Source of the DNA: Actinomycetota bacterium
GTDB lineage: Bacteria > Actinomycetota > Acidimicrobiia > Acidimicrobiales > Microtrichaceae
Assembly: GCA_016870275.1 (NCBI GenBank)
Contig: VGBZ01000008.1
Coordinates: 1 to 64,000, forward strand
Length of the DNA stretch: 64,000 nt
Reading direction: 5' to 3'
The notes under the pieces are model-generated. The model worked only from the letters and a program-made list of their open reading frames with translations, did no database searches and had not been told where the DNA came from. The position numbers and the translations under genes are program-made. Below, piece after piece: positions 8,317 to 17,302 of the stretch (position 1 is its first letter; every line of letters begins with the position of its first letter).

Positions 8317-10080
8317 TCACATGAGGCCGAGCTGCGAGAGCAGCACGGCCGCGGTCAGGTCGCCGTCGATCGACAGGCGTTGGGTCGAGAACGCCTCGGC
8401 GCCATCGAGCTCGCCGTTGGCCATCCGGACGTAGTCCTCGGCGCTGGCGTTGATGGTGACGGTCGGTGACGTGGACGGAGCGTCGGCTGGCCCGCTCAGG
8501 TCCATGGCGCCGTCACGGATGGTCACCGTCCAGGTGCCGCCCTCGTCGCCGGTCAGGGCGAACGCGACGACCAGGTCGGCGTCGGCTGCTCGGTCGGCAT
8601 CGAAACGCTCGACCATGCGGTCGAAGATCTCCTGGGCCGAGCCGTAGCGGTGACTGAAGCGCTCCGCCCGGGATCGTTCGCCGGGCAGCAGTTGGCGCTC
8701 CATCTCGGTGACCGACTCCACCAGAATCGAGACCATCTGGTCCACGCAGTCGCGGTCGATGCTGAGCGGCGGCGCCAGCCCGACCGTCTCGATGCCCATG
8801 GCCCGGCAGTAGAGCCCACGCTCCCACGCCTCGAGCTCCACGGTCGTGCAGGCGGTGTGGGGGTGGGTGAATCCCCGCTTGGTGTTGCGGTCGGCGACGA
8901 ATTCGATCCCGGCCATCAGGCCCATGCCGCGGATCTCGCCGACAGTTTCGAACCCGCCGAGGCGTTCGTGGAGTTGCTCGTGCAGGTAGGCACCGACCCG
9001 GGCGGCGTTGTCGACCAGCCCGTCCCGCTCGATGATGTCGAGGTTGGCCAGGGCGGCTGCGCAAGCCGCCGGGTGGCCGCTGTAGGTGAAGCCGTGGCTG
9101 AACGGCATCTGGTTGGGCAGCCCGTCGGCGATCGTGTCCCACACGTGGTCCGCCACCACCGAACCCCCCAGCGGCTGGTACCCGCTGGTGAGCCCCTTGG
9201 CGAGCGTCACCAGGTCCGGCCGGATCCCGCCCCAGTGCTCGTGGCCGAACATCCTCCCGGTCCGCCCGAACCCGGTGACGACCTCGTCGACGATCAACAG
9301 GATCCCGTGACGGTCGCAGATCTCGCGGATCCTGGGGAAGTAGTCGTCGGGCGGCGGGATGATGCCACCGGCTCCGATCACCGGCTCGGCGATGAACGCG
9401 CCGATCGACTCGGCCCCGACCTGTTCGACGAGCTGCTCCAGGGAGTTGGCGCACGCCAGTCCGCAGTCGGGGTACGTGAGGCCGAGTTCGCACTTGTAGC
9501 AGTAGGGAGCGGCCACGTGCTCAAACCCGCTGGCGTTGGGTCCGAAGTTCCAGTGCATCGGCAGGATTCCCGTGGCCGACATCGTGGCGATCGTCAACCC
9601 GTGGTAGCCGTGATGGCGAGCGACGATGGTTCGCCGGTCCTCGCCGCGCAGGGCCCAGTACTGGCGGACGATCTTGAAGTTCGTCTCGTTGGCCTCGGAT
9701 CCTCCCGAGGAGAACATCACGTGCTCCAGCCCGTAGGCGGGATTGAACATTCCGGCGAGCCGCTCGGCGAGTTCGATGGCGCGTGGGTGTGACTGTCCGT
9801 GGAACGTCGTGAAGTAGTCGAGTTCCTCGAGCTGCCGGGTCACCGCAGCGATGATCTCCGGCCGCCCGTGGCCGACGGCGACGCACCACAGCCCGGCGAA
9901 CCCGTCGATGATTCGTCGGCCCCGATCATCGGTGACCCACCAGCCGTCGCCAGCGGTGACGATGCGCGGGCCACGTTCGGTCATCTCACGTGGCTCGGTC
10001 ACGGGGTGGATCAGGTGGGCTGCGTCCCGGGCGGCGAGCCCGTGGAGTTGAACCGGGGTACCGGTGGCTGGTGGATTCAC
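8317..10080 (-). CDS. Class III aminotransferase fused to a C-terminal SCP2 lipid-binding domain
   Basis: A 587-residue protein. Residues ~20-460 are a PLP-dependent class III transaminase: FSSGGSEANETNFKI, LIVDEVVTGFGRTG, and TLAKGLTSGYQPLGG with the Schiff-base Lys near residue 290. Residues ~480-587 match an SCP2/sterol-carrier fold: DEGGTWTVTIRDG, PTVTINASAEDYVRMANGEL and STQRLSIDGDLTAAVLLSQL. Class III enzymes transfer amino groups from omega-amines, beta-alanine or GABA to pyruvate or oxoglutarate. The added SCP2 domain suggests a hydrophobic or acyl-bearing substrate (inference). The GTG overlaps the TetR stop by four bases. Confidence 0.88.
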   Translation of the reverse strand: MNPPATGTPVQLHGLAARDAAHLIHPVTEPREMTERGPRIVTAGDGWWVTDDRGRRIIDGFAGLWCVAVGHGRPEIIAAVTRQLEELDYFTTFHGQSHPRAIELAERLAGMFNPAYGLEHVMFSSGGSEANETNFKIVRQYWALRGEDRRTIVARHHGYHGLTIATMSATGILPMHWNFGPNASGFEHVAAPYCYKCELGLTYPDCGLACANSLEQLVEQVGAESIGAFIAEPVIGAGGIIPPPDDYFPRIREICDRHGILLIVDEVVTGFGRTGRMFGHEHWGGIRPDLVTLAKGLTSGYQPLGGSVVADHVWDTIADGLPNQMPFSHGFTYSGHPAACAAALANLDIIERDGLVDNAARVGAYLHEQLHERLGGFETVGEIRGMGLMAGIEFVADRNTKRGFTHPHTACTTVELEAWERGLYCRAMGIETVGLAPPLSIDRDCVDQMVSILVESVTEMERQLLPGERSRAERFSHRYGSAQEIFDRMVERFDADRAADADLVVAFALTGDEGGTWTVTIRDGAMDLSGPADAPSTSPTVTINASAEDYVRMANGELDGAEAFSTQRLSIDGDLTAAVLLSQLGLM

Positions 10081-10706
10081 GCTGGGGCCTCCTGTGGGAC
10101 GACGTTCGGTCGGACGCTCGACGTGTGCTGATCGTGGTCGGGTCGCAACGCCCGCACGAGTCGTTCGATCACGGCGACCGCCTCGGCTCGTCGGCCGGTG
10201 CGCAGCACGAACAGCGTCGCCTCGGCCCACGCACCCATGAGGATGCGCGCGGTGGCCTCGGGATCGATGGCGACGACCTCGCCGCGACCGACGGCGTCGG
10301 CGAGGACGGACTCGACGATCTCGACGGCCGCTTCGTGGTCGACACGGCCCCCCTCGTCGAGGGCGGGGATCACCCAGGCGTCGCGAAGGAAGAACCGGGC
10401 CTCGCCGAGGTCGCCGACGGCCGCCAGCCACACCTGAAAGGCGCGGGACATGTCGTCGACCAGGTCGCCGTCGGGGGTGAACGCTGCGGCGGCGGTGGAG
10501 CTCATGCGCTCGTAGAGCTGGTGTTGGAGCTCGCGGCCGAGGTCATCCTTGTCGGTGAACCAGTGGTAGACGGCGCCCTTGGTCACGCCGGCTGCGGCGG
10601 CGATCTCCTCGATGGTGACCGATTGGTAGCCACGCTCGGCGAACTCGCTCAGCGCTGCGGCGAGGATGTCGTCCCGGGTCTGCTGCCCCCGTGGTGTGCG
10701 TGCCAA
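10077..10706 (-). CDS. TetR-family regulator of the aminotransferase operon
   Basis: A 209-residue regulator. The N-terminal helix-turn-helix reads DDILAAALSEFAERGYQSVT then IEEIAAAAGVTKGAVYHWFT, typical TetR. The C-terminal ligand domain is generic. The start is a TTG at 10706 because GGGAGG lies five to six bases before it and homology starts there; the longer upstream reading has no support. The stop overlaps the next start (GTGA), so regulator and enzymes are co-transcribed. A perfect palindrome 51 bases upstream is the likely autoregulatory operator. Confidence 0.9.
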   Translation of the reverse strand: MARTPRGQQTRDDILAAALSEFAERGYQSVTIEEIAAAAGVTKGAVYHWFTDKDDLGRELQHQLYERMSSTAAAAFTPDGDLVDDMSRAFQVWLAAVGDLGEARFFLRDAWVIPALDEGGRVDHEAAVEIVESVLADAVGRGEVVAIDPEATARILMGAWAEATLFVLRTGRRAEAVAVIERLVRALRPDHDQHTSSVRPNVVPQEAPA

Positions 10707-10756
10707 TCGTCCCTCCCGGCGCTGCGCCCAGCTGGCTTGACGTTGAGAATCTTGAG

Positions 10757-10771
10757 CATACGCAGCGTATG
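10757..10771. promoter_or_regulatory. TetR operator, perfect palindrome
   Basis: CATACGCAGCGTATG has 7-base arms around a central A and lies 51 bases upstream of the TTG start of the TetR gene. Size and symmetry fit a TetR dimer site. It is the only strong palindrome in this intergenic region, so it probably controls all four genes from 10706 down to 5452. Confidence 0.7.
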
Positions 10772-10842
10772 TGAAGGCTGTCCACGCTTTCACTGGTATC
10801 GGCTGGTGTGGCCGGTTCGTTCCGACTGAGGGGCGAAGACGT

Positions 10843-11700
10843 CTAGAACAACGCCAGCGCTTCGGTCGCTCCGTAGACAATGGCAACGGCCACGATCAGC
10901 GTTCCGAACAGCAGGCGGACGGTCCGATCGCTCGCCCCGATGGTGATGCGCGCACCGATGCGAGCTCCGGGCACCACCCCCGCCATCAAGGGAACTGCGA
11001 ACCACCAGTCGATGTGTCCGAGCAAGCCGTGGGCGATCAACGCCGGGACGCTGAAGATGGCGACGGCCACGAGACTCGACGCCACGGCGGACTTCACCGG
11101 GGTGCGCAGTGGTCCCGTCAGCACTGGCACCATGAGGATCCCGCCGCCGATCCCGAGCAGACCGGCGATGAACCCCGAGAGCATGCCCAACCCGATGATC
11201 GGGAGGAGTGGGCGTGACGGTAGGGCGGTCGAGGTTGCGAGAGAGGCGTCGGCCTCGGTGAGGGGAGGTGTGATTCCCGCGAGCGTGGTCCCCCGGGCAA
11301 CTGATCGCTCTGCGGCATCGCTCGACTCCGGATCGGCACCCTGTGGCTCGATCCCTCGGACCACGGTGACTCCCGACCACAGCATGAGGCCGGCGGTGAG
11401 CACCATGAGCAGACCGCCGTCGATGACTGTCGAGGTGAGCGCACCAACCAGCGAGAGTGCGGCGCCCGAGATCCCGAGTCCGAGAGCACAGCGCCAGTCG
11501 ACGAGTCCCTCCCGGGTGTAGCGGAGCGCCCCGGCGATCGCTCCCGGCATGGTCGCCGGCACCGTCGAGCCGACCGCTTCGATCGGCGTCGCCCCGAGCA
11601 GCCGGACTGCGGGTGTTGTGACCACCGCACCGCCGACGCCGAGCATCGCCGAGAGGATCCCGGCGAGGACGCCAACGAACACGGTCAGGGCGATCACCAC
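10843..11700 (-). CDS. TauE/SafE-family sulfite/anion exporter
   Basis: A 285-residue integral membrane protein with about eight hydrophobic segments in two halves. The first half has GVLAGILSAMLGVGGAVVTTP and the second repeats it as LSGFIAGLLGIGGGILMVP; the duplicated GxGGG motif is the family signature. Members export sulfite, sulfoacetate or other organic anions. A charged loop of about 35 residues separates the halves. The start is GTG at 11700 or 11703. It ends 71 bases before the TetR operator, and no functional partner is adjacent. Confidence 0.85.
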   Translation of the reverse strand: MVIALTVFVGVLAGILSAMLGVGGAVVTTPAVRLLGATPIEAVGSTVPATMPGAIAGALRYTREGLVDWRCALGLGISGAALSLVGALTSTVIDGGLLMVLTAGLMLWSGVTVVRGIEPQGADPESSDAAERSVARGTTLAGITPPLTEADASLATSTALPSRPLLPIIGLGMLSGFIAGLLGIGGGILMVPVLTGPLRTPVKSAVASSLVAVAIFSVPALIAHGLLGHIDWWFAVPLMAGVVPGARIGARITIGASDRTVRLLFGTLIVAVAIVYGATEALALF

Positions 11701-11792
11701 GACCTCGCCACCGGTCGAGGTCAGGTTGAATGCGGCTGCGGTCGACTCGATGACGGCGAGGCCCCCTCGTGTGAGTCGGTGTCGTCATGGAG

Positions 11793-11879
11793 CGGAGGGA
11801 GTGGGATTCGAACCCACGGGACCCGTGAAGGCCCAACGGTTTTCAAGACCGTCGCATTCGTCCGCTCTGCCATCCCTCC
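11793..11879 (-). tRNA. tRNA-Ser(TGA)
   Basis: Acceptor GGAGGGA pairs with TCCCTCC. The anticodon loop CTTGAAA gives anticodon TGA. A long variable arm and GGTTCGAATCC T arm are present. No CCA is encoded. Confidence 0.97.
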
Positions 11880-11919
11880 AGATGTTCGCCCCACCGTCGA
11901 AACGGACTGGGCGCACGGC

Positions 11920-13200
11920 TCAGGGCGCCGGTGCGGCGCCCACTCCACCAGTCTGGCAGCCGAGGTAGGCAACGACGCCCGGCTGTCCCGGAGTCGTCGG
12001 GGGCACCCAGTCGCCGAGCTCACGCCACTCGTAGGTCCCGTCGACATCGCAGACACCCCAGTACGCAAAGGGCATGGTGGATCGATCCCCGGCGGAGTCG
12101 AGTTGGACGGCGCCGCTCACCCCGTCGAAGCCGTTGGCGGCGGCAGCGAAGGCATTGCGGAGCTCGGTTCCGGTGGCGGCGAAACCTGCCTCCTGGAGTG
12201 CGGTCAGCACGATCACCAGGGCGTCGTAGGCGGCGAATGCCAAGGGGTCGGCGTCCGGTACCGCCTTGGTGAGTGGTTCCGGAGGTGCCGTGGCGTCCCC
12301 AGAGATCGTCGGAAGCGGGCTCGGGTAGCCGAGGGCGGATCCGGCGGCGAACTTCGCAGCCTCGACATTCTCGATGATGGCGGCGGATTTCGCCGAGCCG
12401 TCACCTCCGTAGAAGGGGACGTTCTCGAGCGTCTGGATCGTCGAGGAGGCGGCCAGGATGTCGGCGACCTCCTCGAAGCCGGCGAGGTAGACGACCGTCT
12501 CCTCCTCGCCGCCCGACCCGACTGCGTCGGCGATTTCCCTCGCCACCTCGGCGTAGTCGGCATCGTCGGCCGGGTAGACCGGCCCTTCGACGACCGTCGA
12601 GCCACGTGCGGTCACCGTCGCACTCACGGCACTCGCCAGTCCGGCGTTGCCGGCGTCGTCGCGGTGGGCGACCACGACGCGCCTGGGGCCGGGGTTCACG
12701 GTGATCAGATCACCTGAGGCGACCCCCTCAACCTGATCGGTGGGGACCAGCCGGTAGAGCGCATCGCCGGGGAAGGCGAGCGTGGAGGCCGTGCTGCCCT
12801 GGCTGATCACGAGCATCCCGTTCTGATTGGCGAAGTCGAGCACCTCCCTGGCCTCCGAGGAGGTCTGCGGCCCGATCACCGTCGTGATCCCCAACTCGTG
12901 GAGCCCCTGGATCTCCTTGAGTGCCGTGGCCGGGTCGCTCCCGGTGTCGCGCACGTCGAGCGTCACTGACACGCCCCTCGACGATGCCTCCACCAGCGCT
13001 GATTCGAGCGCCGCCCGGGACTGGGTTCCGAGCGTGGAGCCGGGCCCGGTGAGGTCGAGGAGCGCCCCGATCGTCACGGATCCAGTCGGGCCGGCGGTGG
13101 TGGGGGCGAGTGTCTCGGTGGACTTCTCGTCGCTACCCCCGCACGCCCCGAGAGCGACCACGGCGAGCGAGGCGAACAGGATCAGGCAGATGCGACGCAT
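11920..13200 (-). CDS. ABC-transporter substrate-binding lipoprotein, branched-chain amino acid (LivK-like) type
   Basis: A 426-residue lipoprotein. The signal MRRICLILFASLAVVALGAC is followed by a Ser/Thr/Gly linker. The mature domain has the type I periplasmic-binding fold: VTIGALLDLTGPGSTLG, a central VIGPQTSSEAREVLDFANQN and VVVAHRDDAGNAGLASA. It should bind an amino acid or small amide for import, but no permease or ATPase gene lies nearby in the window. It may serve a transporter encoded elsewhere or act as a sensor. It lies downstream of pheA on the same strand with a 47-base gap. Confidence 0.87.
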   Translation of the reverse strand: MRRICLILFASLAVVALGACGGSDEKSTETLAPTTAGPTGSVTIGALLDLTGPGSTLGTQSRAALESALVEASSRGVSVTLDVRDTGSDPATALKEIQGLHELGITTVIGPQTSSEAREVLDFANQNGMLVISQGSTASTLAFPGDALYRLVPTDQVEGVASGDLITVNPGPRRVVVAHRDDAGNAGLASAVSATVTARGSTVVEGPVYPADDADYAEVAREIADAVGSGGEEETVVYLAGFEEVADILAASSTIQTLENVPFYGGDGSAKSAAIIENVEAAKFAAGSALGYPSPLPTISGDATAPPEPLTKAVPDADPLAFAAYDALVIVLTALQEAGFAATGTELRNAFAAAANGFDGVSGAVQLDSAGDRSTMPFAYWGVCDVDGTYEWRELGDWVPPTTPGQPGVVAYLGCQTGGVGAAPAP

Positions 13201-13247
13201 TGATCAATCCTAGGGATCCGACGCGCCGGGATGGCTACCTCGGACGA

Positions 13248-14195
13248 TCAGTGGACCATTCGGCGGATCGAGTCGACCCACTCAGCGGCGTCAAGTTGAG
13301 CCGCCGTTGCCGACTGCCTGACCGATGGAGCGCTCGATCCGGCGGCGGGGTAGGACCCGAGGAACTTCACATCGGCTTGCGTGGCCTTGAGGTTTCGCAG
13401 GCAGTCTGCGACGACGTCGTCAGTGATGTGCCCGACGAGGTCGAGGAAGAAGCAGTAGTCCCCGAGTGAGGTCTTGGTCGGTCGGCTGAGGAGCAGTGTC
13501 AGGTTGATCGAGCGGGCGGCGAACTCCTGGAGGATGGCGAGCAGCGACCCGGGTCGATCAGCTCGTTGGAACACGACGAGCGATGTCTTGTCGTGACCGG
13601 TGGGTGCCGGCACACCGTGGCGGCTGACGACGACGAACCGAGTTTCGTTCTCCGGATGCGATTCGATGTCACGGCCGACCACCTCGAGGCCGTACACCTC
13701 CGCAGCGCGGAGGTTGGCAATTGCGGCCAAGCCCACTTCGGAGGACTCCGACACGTTCGAGGCGGCCTCTGCGGTGGAGTTCGCGGCACGAATCGACACG
13801 CCGGGCAGGTGCTCGCGCAGCCACGAACGACACTGTGCTGTGGCGACGGGGATGCTGGTCACGGTTGTGACGTCGCTGAGTTGCTCGCCCGGACGAACGA
13901 GCAGGTGCAGATCCACCGGTTCGATCAGTTCGCTCTGGATCAGCAGGTCGACATCGAACGCCAGCGTGTCGATGGTGGCGTTGACCGTGCCCTCGATGGC
14001 ATTCTCGATCGGTACGACACCCAGATCCGCTCCGCCCTCGTTGACGCAGAACAGGACGTCGCCCATGGTCGGGAGTGCGAGCATATCTGTGCCAGCGAGA
14101 TCGGTCTGGTGGTGGATCGCCTGTTCGCTGAAGGTTCCCGCCGGACCAAGGAACGCAACCCGTGGCGAACTGGCGGCGTCGGTCGTCGGGGGCAC
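13248..14195 (-). CDS. pheA: Prephenate dehydratase
   Basis: A 315-residue enzyme converting prephenate to phenylpyruvate in phenylalanine synthesis. The catalytic domain opens VAFLGPAGTFSEQAIH and contains VVPIENAIEGTVNATIDTL and the conserved NSTAEAASNV and ETRFVVVSR. The C-terminal ACT domain (TSLVVFQRADRPGSLLAILQ, INLTLLLSRP) binds phenylalanine for feedback control. The C-terminal ~40 residues after the ACT domain are not conserved. The start GTG at 14195 is placed shortly before the conserved PRVAFLGP. The adjacent genes are unrelated. Confidence 0.93.
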   Translation of the reverse strand: MPPTTDAASSPRVAFLGPAGTFSEQAIHHQTDLAGTDMLALPTMGDVLFCVNEGGADLGVVPIENAIEGTVNATIDTLAFDVDLLIQSELIEPVDLHLLVRPGEQLSDVTTVTSIPVATAQCRSWLREHLPGVSIRAANSTAEAASNVSESSEVGLAAIANLRAAEVYGLEVVGRDIESHPENETRFVVVSRHGVPAPTGHDKTSLVVFQRADRPGSLLAILQEFAARSINLTLLLSRPTKTSLGDYCFFLDLVGHITDDVVADCLRNLKATQADVKFLGSYPAAGSSAPSVRQSATAAQLDAAEWVDSIRRMVH

Positions 14196-14281
14196 CCCTG
14201 CAGGGTAGTGGTGGTGCTGGACTGCGCCGGGAACACCATTCAGCCCGTGAACGGGCGTCGGGTGAGGGGTACGGTATATCT

Positions 14282-15367
14282 GTGGCACCGGCGGTGAATG
14301 AACCGGCGACCGACGCACCGGCGGCGGCCGAGCCGGAGGCGGCCGGTACGCACGTGGTGGCGCCGGTGACCCGTTGGCTCGGCGCACCGTGGGCCGACCA
14401 GGCGCTGGTGTGGGCGTGGGTACCGTTCGCACTGCTCGGGGCGTTCCTCGCCGACCGGGTGGCTGCAGCGGTTGCCGTGACCTATGCGTTCAGTTACAGC
14501 CACCAACTCCTCACCATTCCACTCGTCTACGGCGACGGGGCGACGTTCCGGTCCCGCCGACTCGTGTTCACCCTGGCGCCGGTCGTCGTGGTCGTTGCCG
14601 TGGCGGTCCTGTGGACGGAGGCGTTCGTTGCGCTCGCGATCATCGGAGCCTCGTGGAACGTCTTTCACACGCTGCAGCAGCGCTACGGCCTGGTTCGTCT
14701 GTACGGCCGCCGTGTCGGCCAGGATCGGCCCGGGGTGGAGCGCTGGCTCATCTTCGCGGGCTTCGCCACGGCGCTGACCGCTGCGGTGGCGTCTCCTCGA
14801 CTTGGCGACCAGTTCAGCTCCGGTGTGCTCGACCTTGGTGAGCCGGGGATGAACACCTGGACCGCCGGGTTGCTCGCCGACGCCCGGCCGGTCGGCGCAC
14901 TGCTCGCTCCGGTGATGCTGGTCCTCACCATCGCCCTCGGCCGGCGCTGGTGGCAACAGGAGCGGGTCCGTCCACAGAACCGGGCCAAGCACTGGTACCT
15001 CGGTAGCACCATGGTCATGTTCGCAGTCGCTCCCTTTGCGCCCATGGCGGCGCTGCTGGGGTTCATCGGGAGTCACGCCGCGGAGTACTACGTGGTGGTC
15101 GCCCGGTCACTGCGGAGCCGGACTGCAGCGACTCCCCGATCCCTGCTCGCCCGCGTGACGGCGGTCCTGCGACCGTGGCCTGCAGTGGTGCTCTTCGGGG
15201 TCGGGGCGGTCTGGTTGGTCTACTGGTCCATGACCACGTCGATCGGTGTGGCGGCGTTCGTGGTGGCGCTGTCGCTGAGCGCGCTGCACTTCCTCTACGA
15301 CGGGATCATCTGGCGCGTCGGCCGACCGGCGTACCGGGTGACGTTCCGCGGTCTGTCCGGCTCGTGA
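14282..15367 (+). CDS. Polytopic membrane protein of unknown function with conserved-looking His motifs
   Basis: A 361-residue protein with an acidic, Ala-rich N-terminus followed by about eight hydrophobic segments. His residues sit at or near membrane segments: SYSHQLLTIPL, WNVFHTLQQRYGLVRLY, GSHAAEYYVVV and LHFLYDGIIWR. That arrangement resembles membrane enzymes that bind a metal, but I cannot assign a family. It starts at GTG 14282 (a GTG at 14294 is possible) and is divergent from pheA. Its stop lies nine bases from the convergent desaturase gene, so neither gene has room for a private terminator. Confidence 0.75.
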   Translation: MAPAVNEPATDAPAAAEPEAAGTHVVAPVTRWLGAPWADQALVWAWVPFALLGAFLADRVAAAVAVTYAFSYSHQLLTIPLVYGDGATFRSRRLVFTLAPVVVVVAVAVLWTEAFVALAIIGASWNVFHTLQQRYGLVRLYGRRVGQDRPGVERWLIFAGFATALTAAVASPRLGDQFSSGVLDLGEPGMNTWTAGLLADARPVGALLAPVMLVLTIALGRRWWQQERVRPQNRAKHWYLGSTMVMFAVAPFAPMAALLGFIGSHAAEYYVVVARSLRSRTAATPRSLLARVTAVLRPWPAVVLFGVGAVWLVYWSMTTSIGVAAFVVALSLSALHFLYDGIIWRVGRPAYRVTFRGLSGS

Positions 15368-15376
15368 GCTCCGTGC

Positions 15377-16318
15377 TCAGGAGCGTGCTCGGTGGGCGTG
15401 CTTCCAGAGTGAGCGATACGTCGGCCACGTGAGGTCGTCGGTCACGTAACCGGCCCGCACGAGTTGTCGGTGGAACTCGGGCAACCGGGAGAACGGCACT
15501 CCGATGTCGACGTGGTGTGCCAGGTGCCAGCCGGTGTTGAACGGGACCATCCAGAACCGGGCCGAGATCGACTGGCGCACGTGGTGCGTCGTCACCCGGC
15601 GATCGTCGGATGCTCGTAATCCTCCGTGTTCGGCCACGGCCCGCAGTCGGTTGAGAACCCGCCACACGGTCATCCAGGGCAGGAGCCAGAACAACGGGTA
15701 GACCCACCATCGGCCGGTGATCCACCAGAGACCGGCGAACAGGAGGACCTGCCAGGCAGTGATGCGTAGAGCCACGATGCGTGCCGTGGGCGAGCGGAAG
15801 GCCAACAGGAGCAGCTTCAAGTTCTTCCAGCCGGACTCGCCGGTGGCGTCACGGCGTAGTTTCCGCCGCCACGACTCGGCGCTGATCGGGTAGCCGGCGT
15901 AGAGGGCGGCGTCGGGTTCGTTCGGTCCGAACTCCTGCTTGTGGTGAGCCATGTGCCCCCGCCGGTAGGCGTCGATCGGCACGAACGCCGGATAGGCGAT
16001 GAGCCACGCCCCGACGAGGTCGTTGGCGCTGCGGTTGGAGAACAACAGCCGGTGGGCGGCCTCGTGGCCGAGGATCGCAAAGCGAGCAAATGACCGACCC
16101 ATCAACGGGAATGCCAGGACCCAGCCGAGCGGGTGGCCCCACCACGCCACGAGCCAGAGAAGGCCGACCGACTGGATCCACAACCCGGCGACGTGCGCTG
16201 CATTGACGGCGTTCGGGATGCGGTAGAGCTGGTGGCGGAGTTCGCCCACGGGTCGACCGTTCGCTGCGAGCTGTGCGGTGGGCAGTACGTCGCTCAGCGA
16301 CGAGGCGGGCGCTTCCAT
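15377..16318 (-). CDS. Membrane fatty acid desaturase
   Basis: A 313-residue di-iron desaturase. The three His boxes are HEAAH, HMAHH and HLAHH, separated by hydrophobic segments at the usual distances. HGGLR precedes the third box. It should introduce a double bond in a lipid acyl chain or act on a related hydrophobic substrate. The ATG at 16318 starts MEAPASSLSDVL; the frame is open 22 codons further to 16384 and no strong ribosome site separates the options. It converges on the membrane protein at 14282. Confidence 0.88.
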   Translation of the reverse strand: MEAPASSLSDVLPTAQLAANGRPVGELRHQLYRIPNAVNAAHVAGLWIQSVGLLWLVAWWGHPLGWVLAFPLMGRSFARFAILGHEAAHRLLFSNRSANDLVGAWLIAYPAFVPIDAYRRGHMAHHKQEFGPNEPDAALYAGYPISAESWRRKLRRDATGESGWKNLKLLLLAFRSPTARIVALRITAWQVLLFAGLWWITGRWWVYPLFWLLPWMTVWRVLNRLRAVAEHGGLRASDDRRVTTHHVRQSISARFWMVPFNTGWHLAHHVDIGVPFSRLPEFHRQLVRAGYVTDDLTWPTYRSLWKHAHRARS

Positions 16319-16495
16319 TGTGGCCGCCGGGGTCACACAGTGGCGCAGCCCCTGCTCCCGGTCGGTGACGCCAATCACGAACACATGTTACGGATGTTGA
16401 TCGCGACCGGCAGTCCCGGGCCGACTGAGGACCCGGGTCCGCGGATCGAGCGACGGCCCGGGAGCGGCCAACGTCGCGGCAGGTACCGTGTCGGG

Positions 16496-17233
16496 GTGAT
16501 CGATGCGACGACGCACAACGCCGACCGCTGCTACTTCCGTCAACTCCTCGCTGGGCGTGACTTCGCCGTCGGAGACCCGGTGGCCAGTCAAATGGTCAAC
16601 TTCTCCTACCTCGTCGGGGACCGTCAGACAGGAGAGTGTGTGGTGGTGGATCCGGCCTACGGGGTTGCGGACCTGGTCGATGCCGCTGCTGCAGATGGAA
16701 TGCGGCTCACCGGGGCGCTCGTCACGCACTACCACCCCGATCACTGCGGCGGCTCCATGATGGGCATGCGCATCGAGGGTGCGGCTGAACTGTTGTCGCT
16801 CGTGAGCATTCCCGTGCACGTCCAGGCTGACGAAGCCGAGTGGATCCTGAAGGTGACCGACCTAACCCCCGAGGATCTCGAGACGCACGCTCCCGGGGAC
16901 GTCGTCGATGTTGGTGCTGTCCCCATCGAGTTGATCCACACGCCGGGTCACACGCCCGGGAGTCAGTGCTTCCTGGTCGATGGCCGGCTCGTCGCCGGTG
17001 ACACGCTCTTCCTCGACGGGTGCGGCCGGACCGACCTCCCCGGCGGTGATCCCGAGGCGCTGTACTACAGCCTCACCCAGACGCTGGCGGCCGTGCCCGA
17101 CGATGTCGTCCTGTATCCGGGTCACCAGTACTCGGTCGAGTCCTGCGCCCGACTCGGCGACACCCGTGAGCGCAACGTGGTGTTCAAGCCGACGACACCG
17201 CAGCAGTGGCTCCGCATGTTCGGCCCCGGCTGA
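16496..17233 (+). CDS. Metallo-beta-lactamase fold hydrolase, glyoxalase II/ETHE1-like
   Basis: A 245-residue protein with all metal ligands of the fold: THYHPDHCGG (HxHxDH) near residue 80, HTPGHTPGSQ, GDTLFLDGCGRTDLPGGD and YPGHQY. Related enzymes hydrolyse thioesters such as S-lactoylglutathione or oxidise persulfides. Which reaction applies is not determined. The GTG at 16496 is chosen because the conserved N-terminus (CYFRQLLAGRDFA) follows shortly after it. It is 69 bases upstream of the AI-2E-type transporter gene on the same strand. Confidence 0.88.
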   Translation: MIDATTHNADRCYFRQLLAGRDFAVGDPVASQMVNFSYLVGDRQTGECVVVDPAYGVADLVDAAAADGMRLTGALVTHYHPDHCGGSMMGMRIEGAAELLSLVSIPVHVQADEAEWILKVTDLTPEDLETHAPGDVVDVGAVPIELIHTPGHTPGSQCFLVDGRLVAGDTLFLDGCGRTDLPGGDPEALYYSLTQTLAAVPDDVVLYPGHQYSVESCARLGDTRERNVVFKPTTPQQWLRMFGPG

Positions 17234-17302
17234 GTTCGACGCACCGACGGTCGATTCCCCGGGTCCGCTCGGCGACTCGCTGTCGGTGGGAGAGTTGAGG
17301 GC

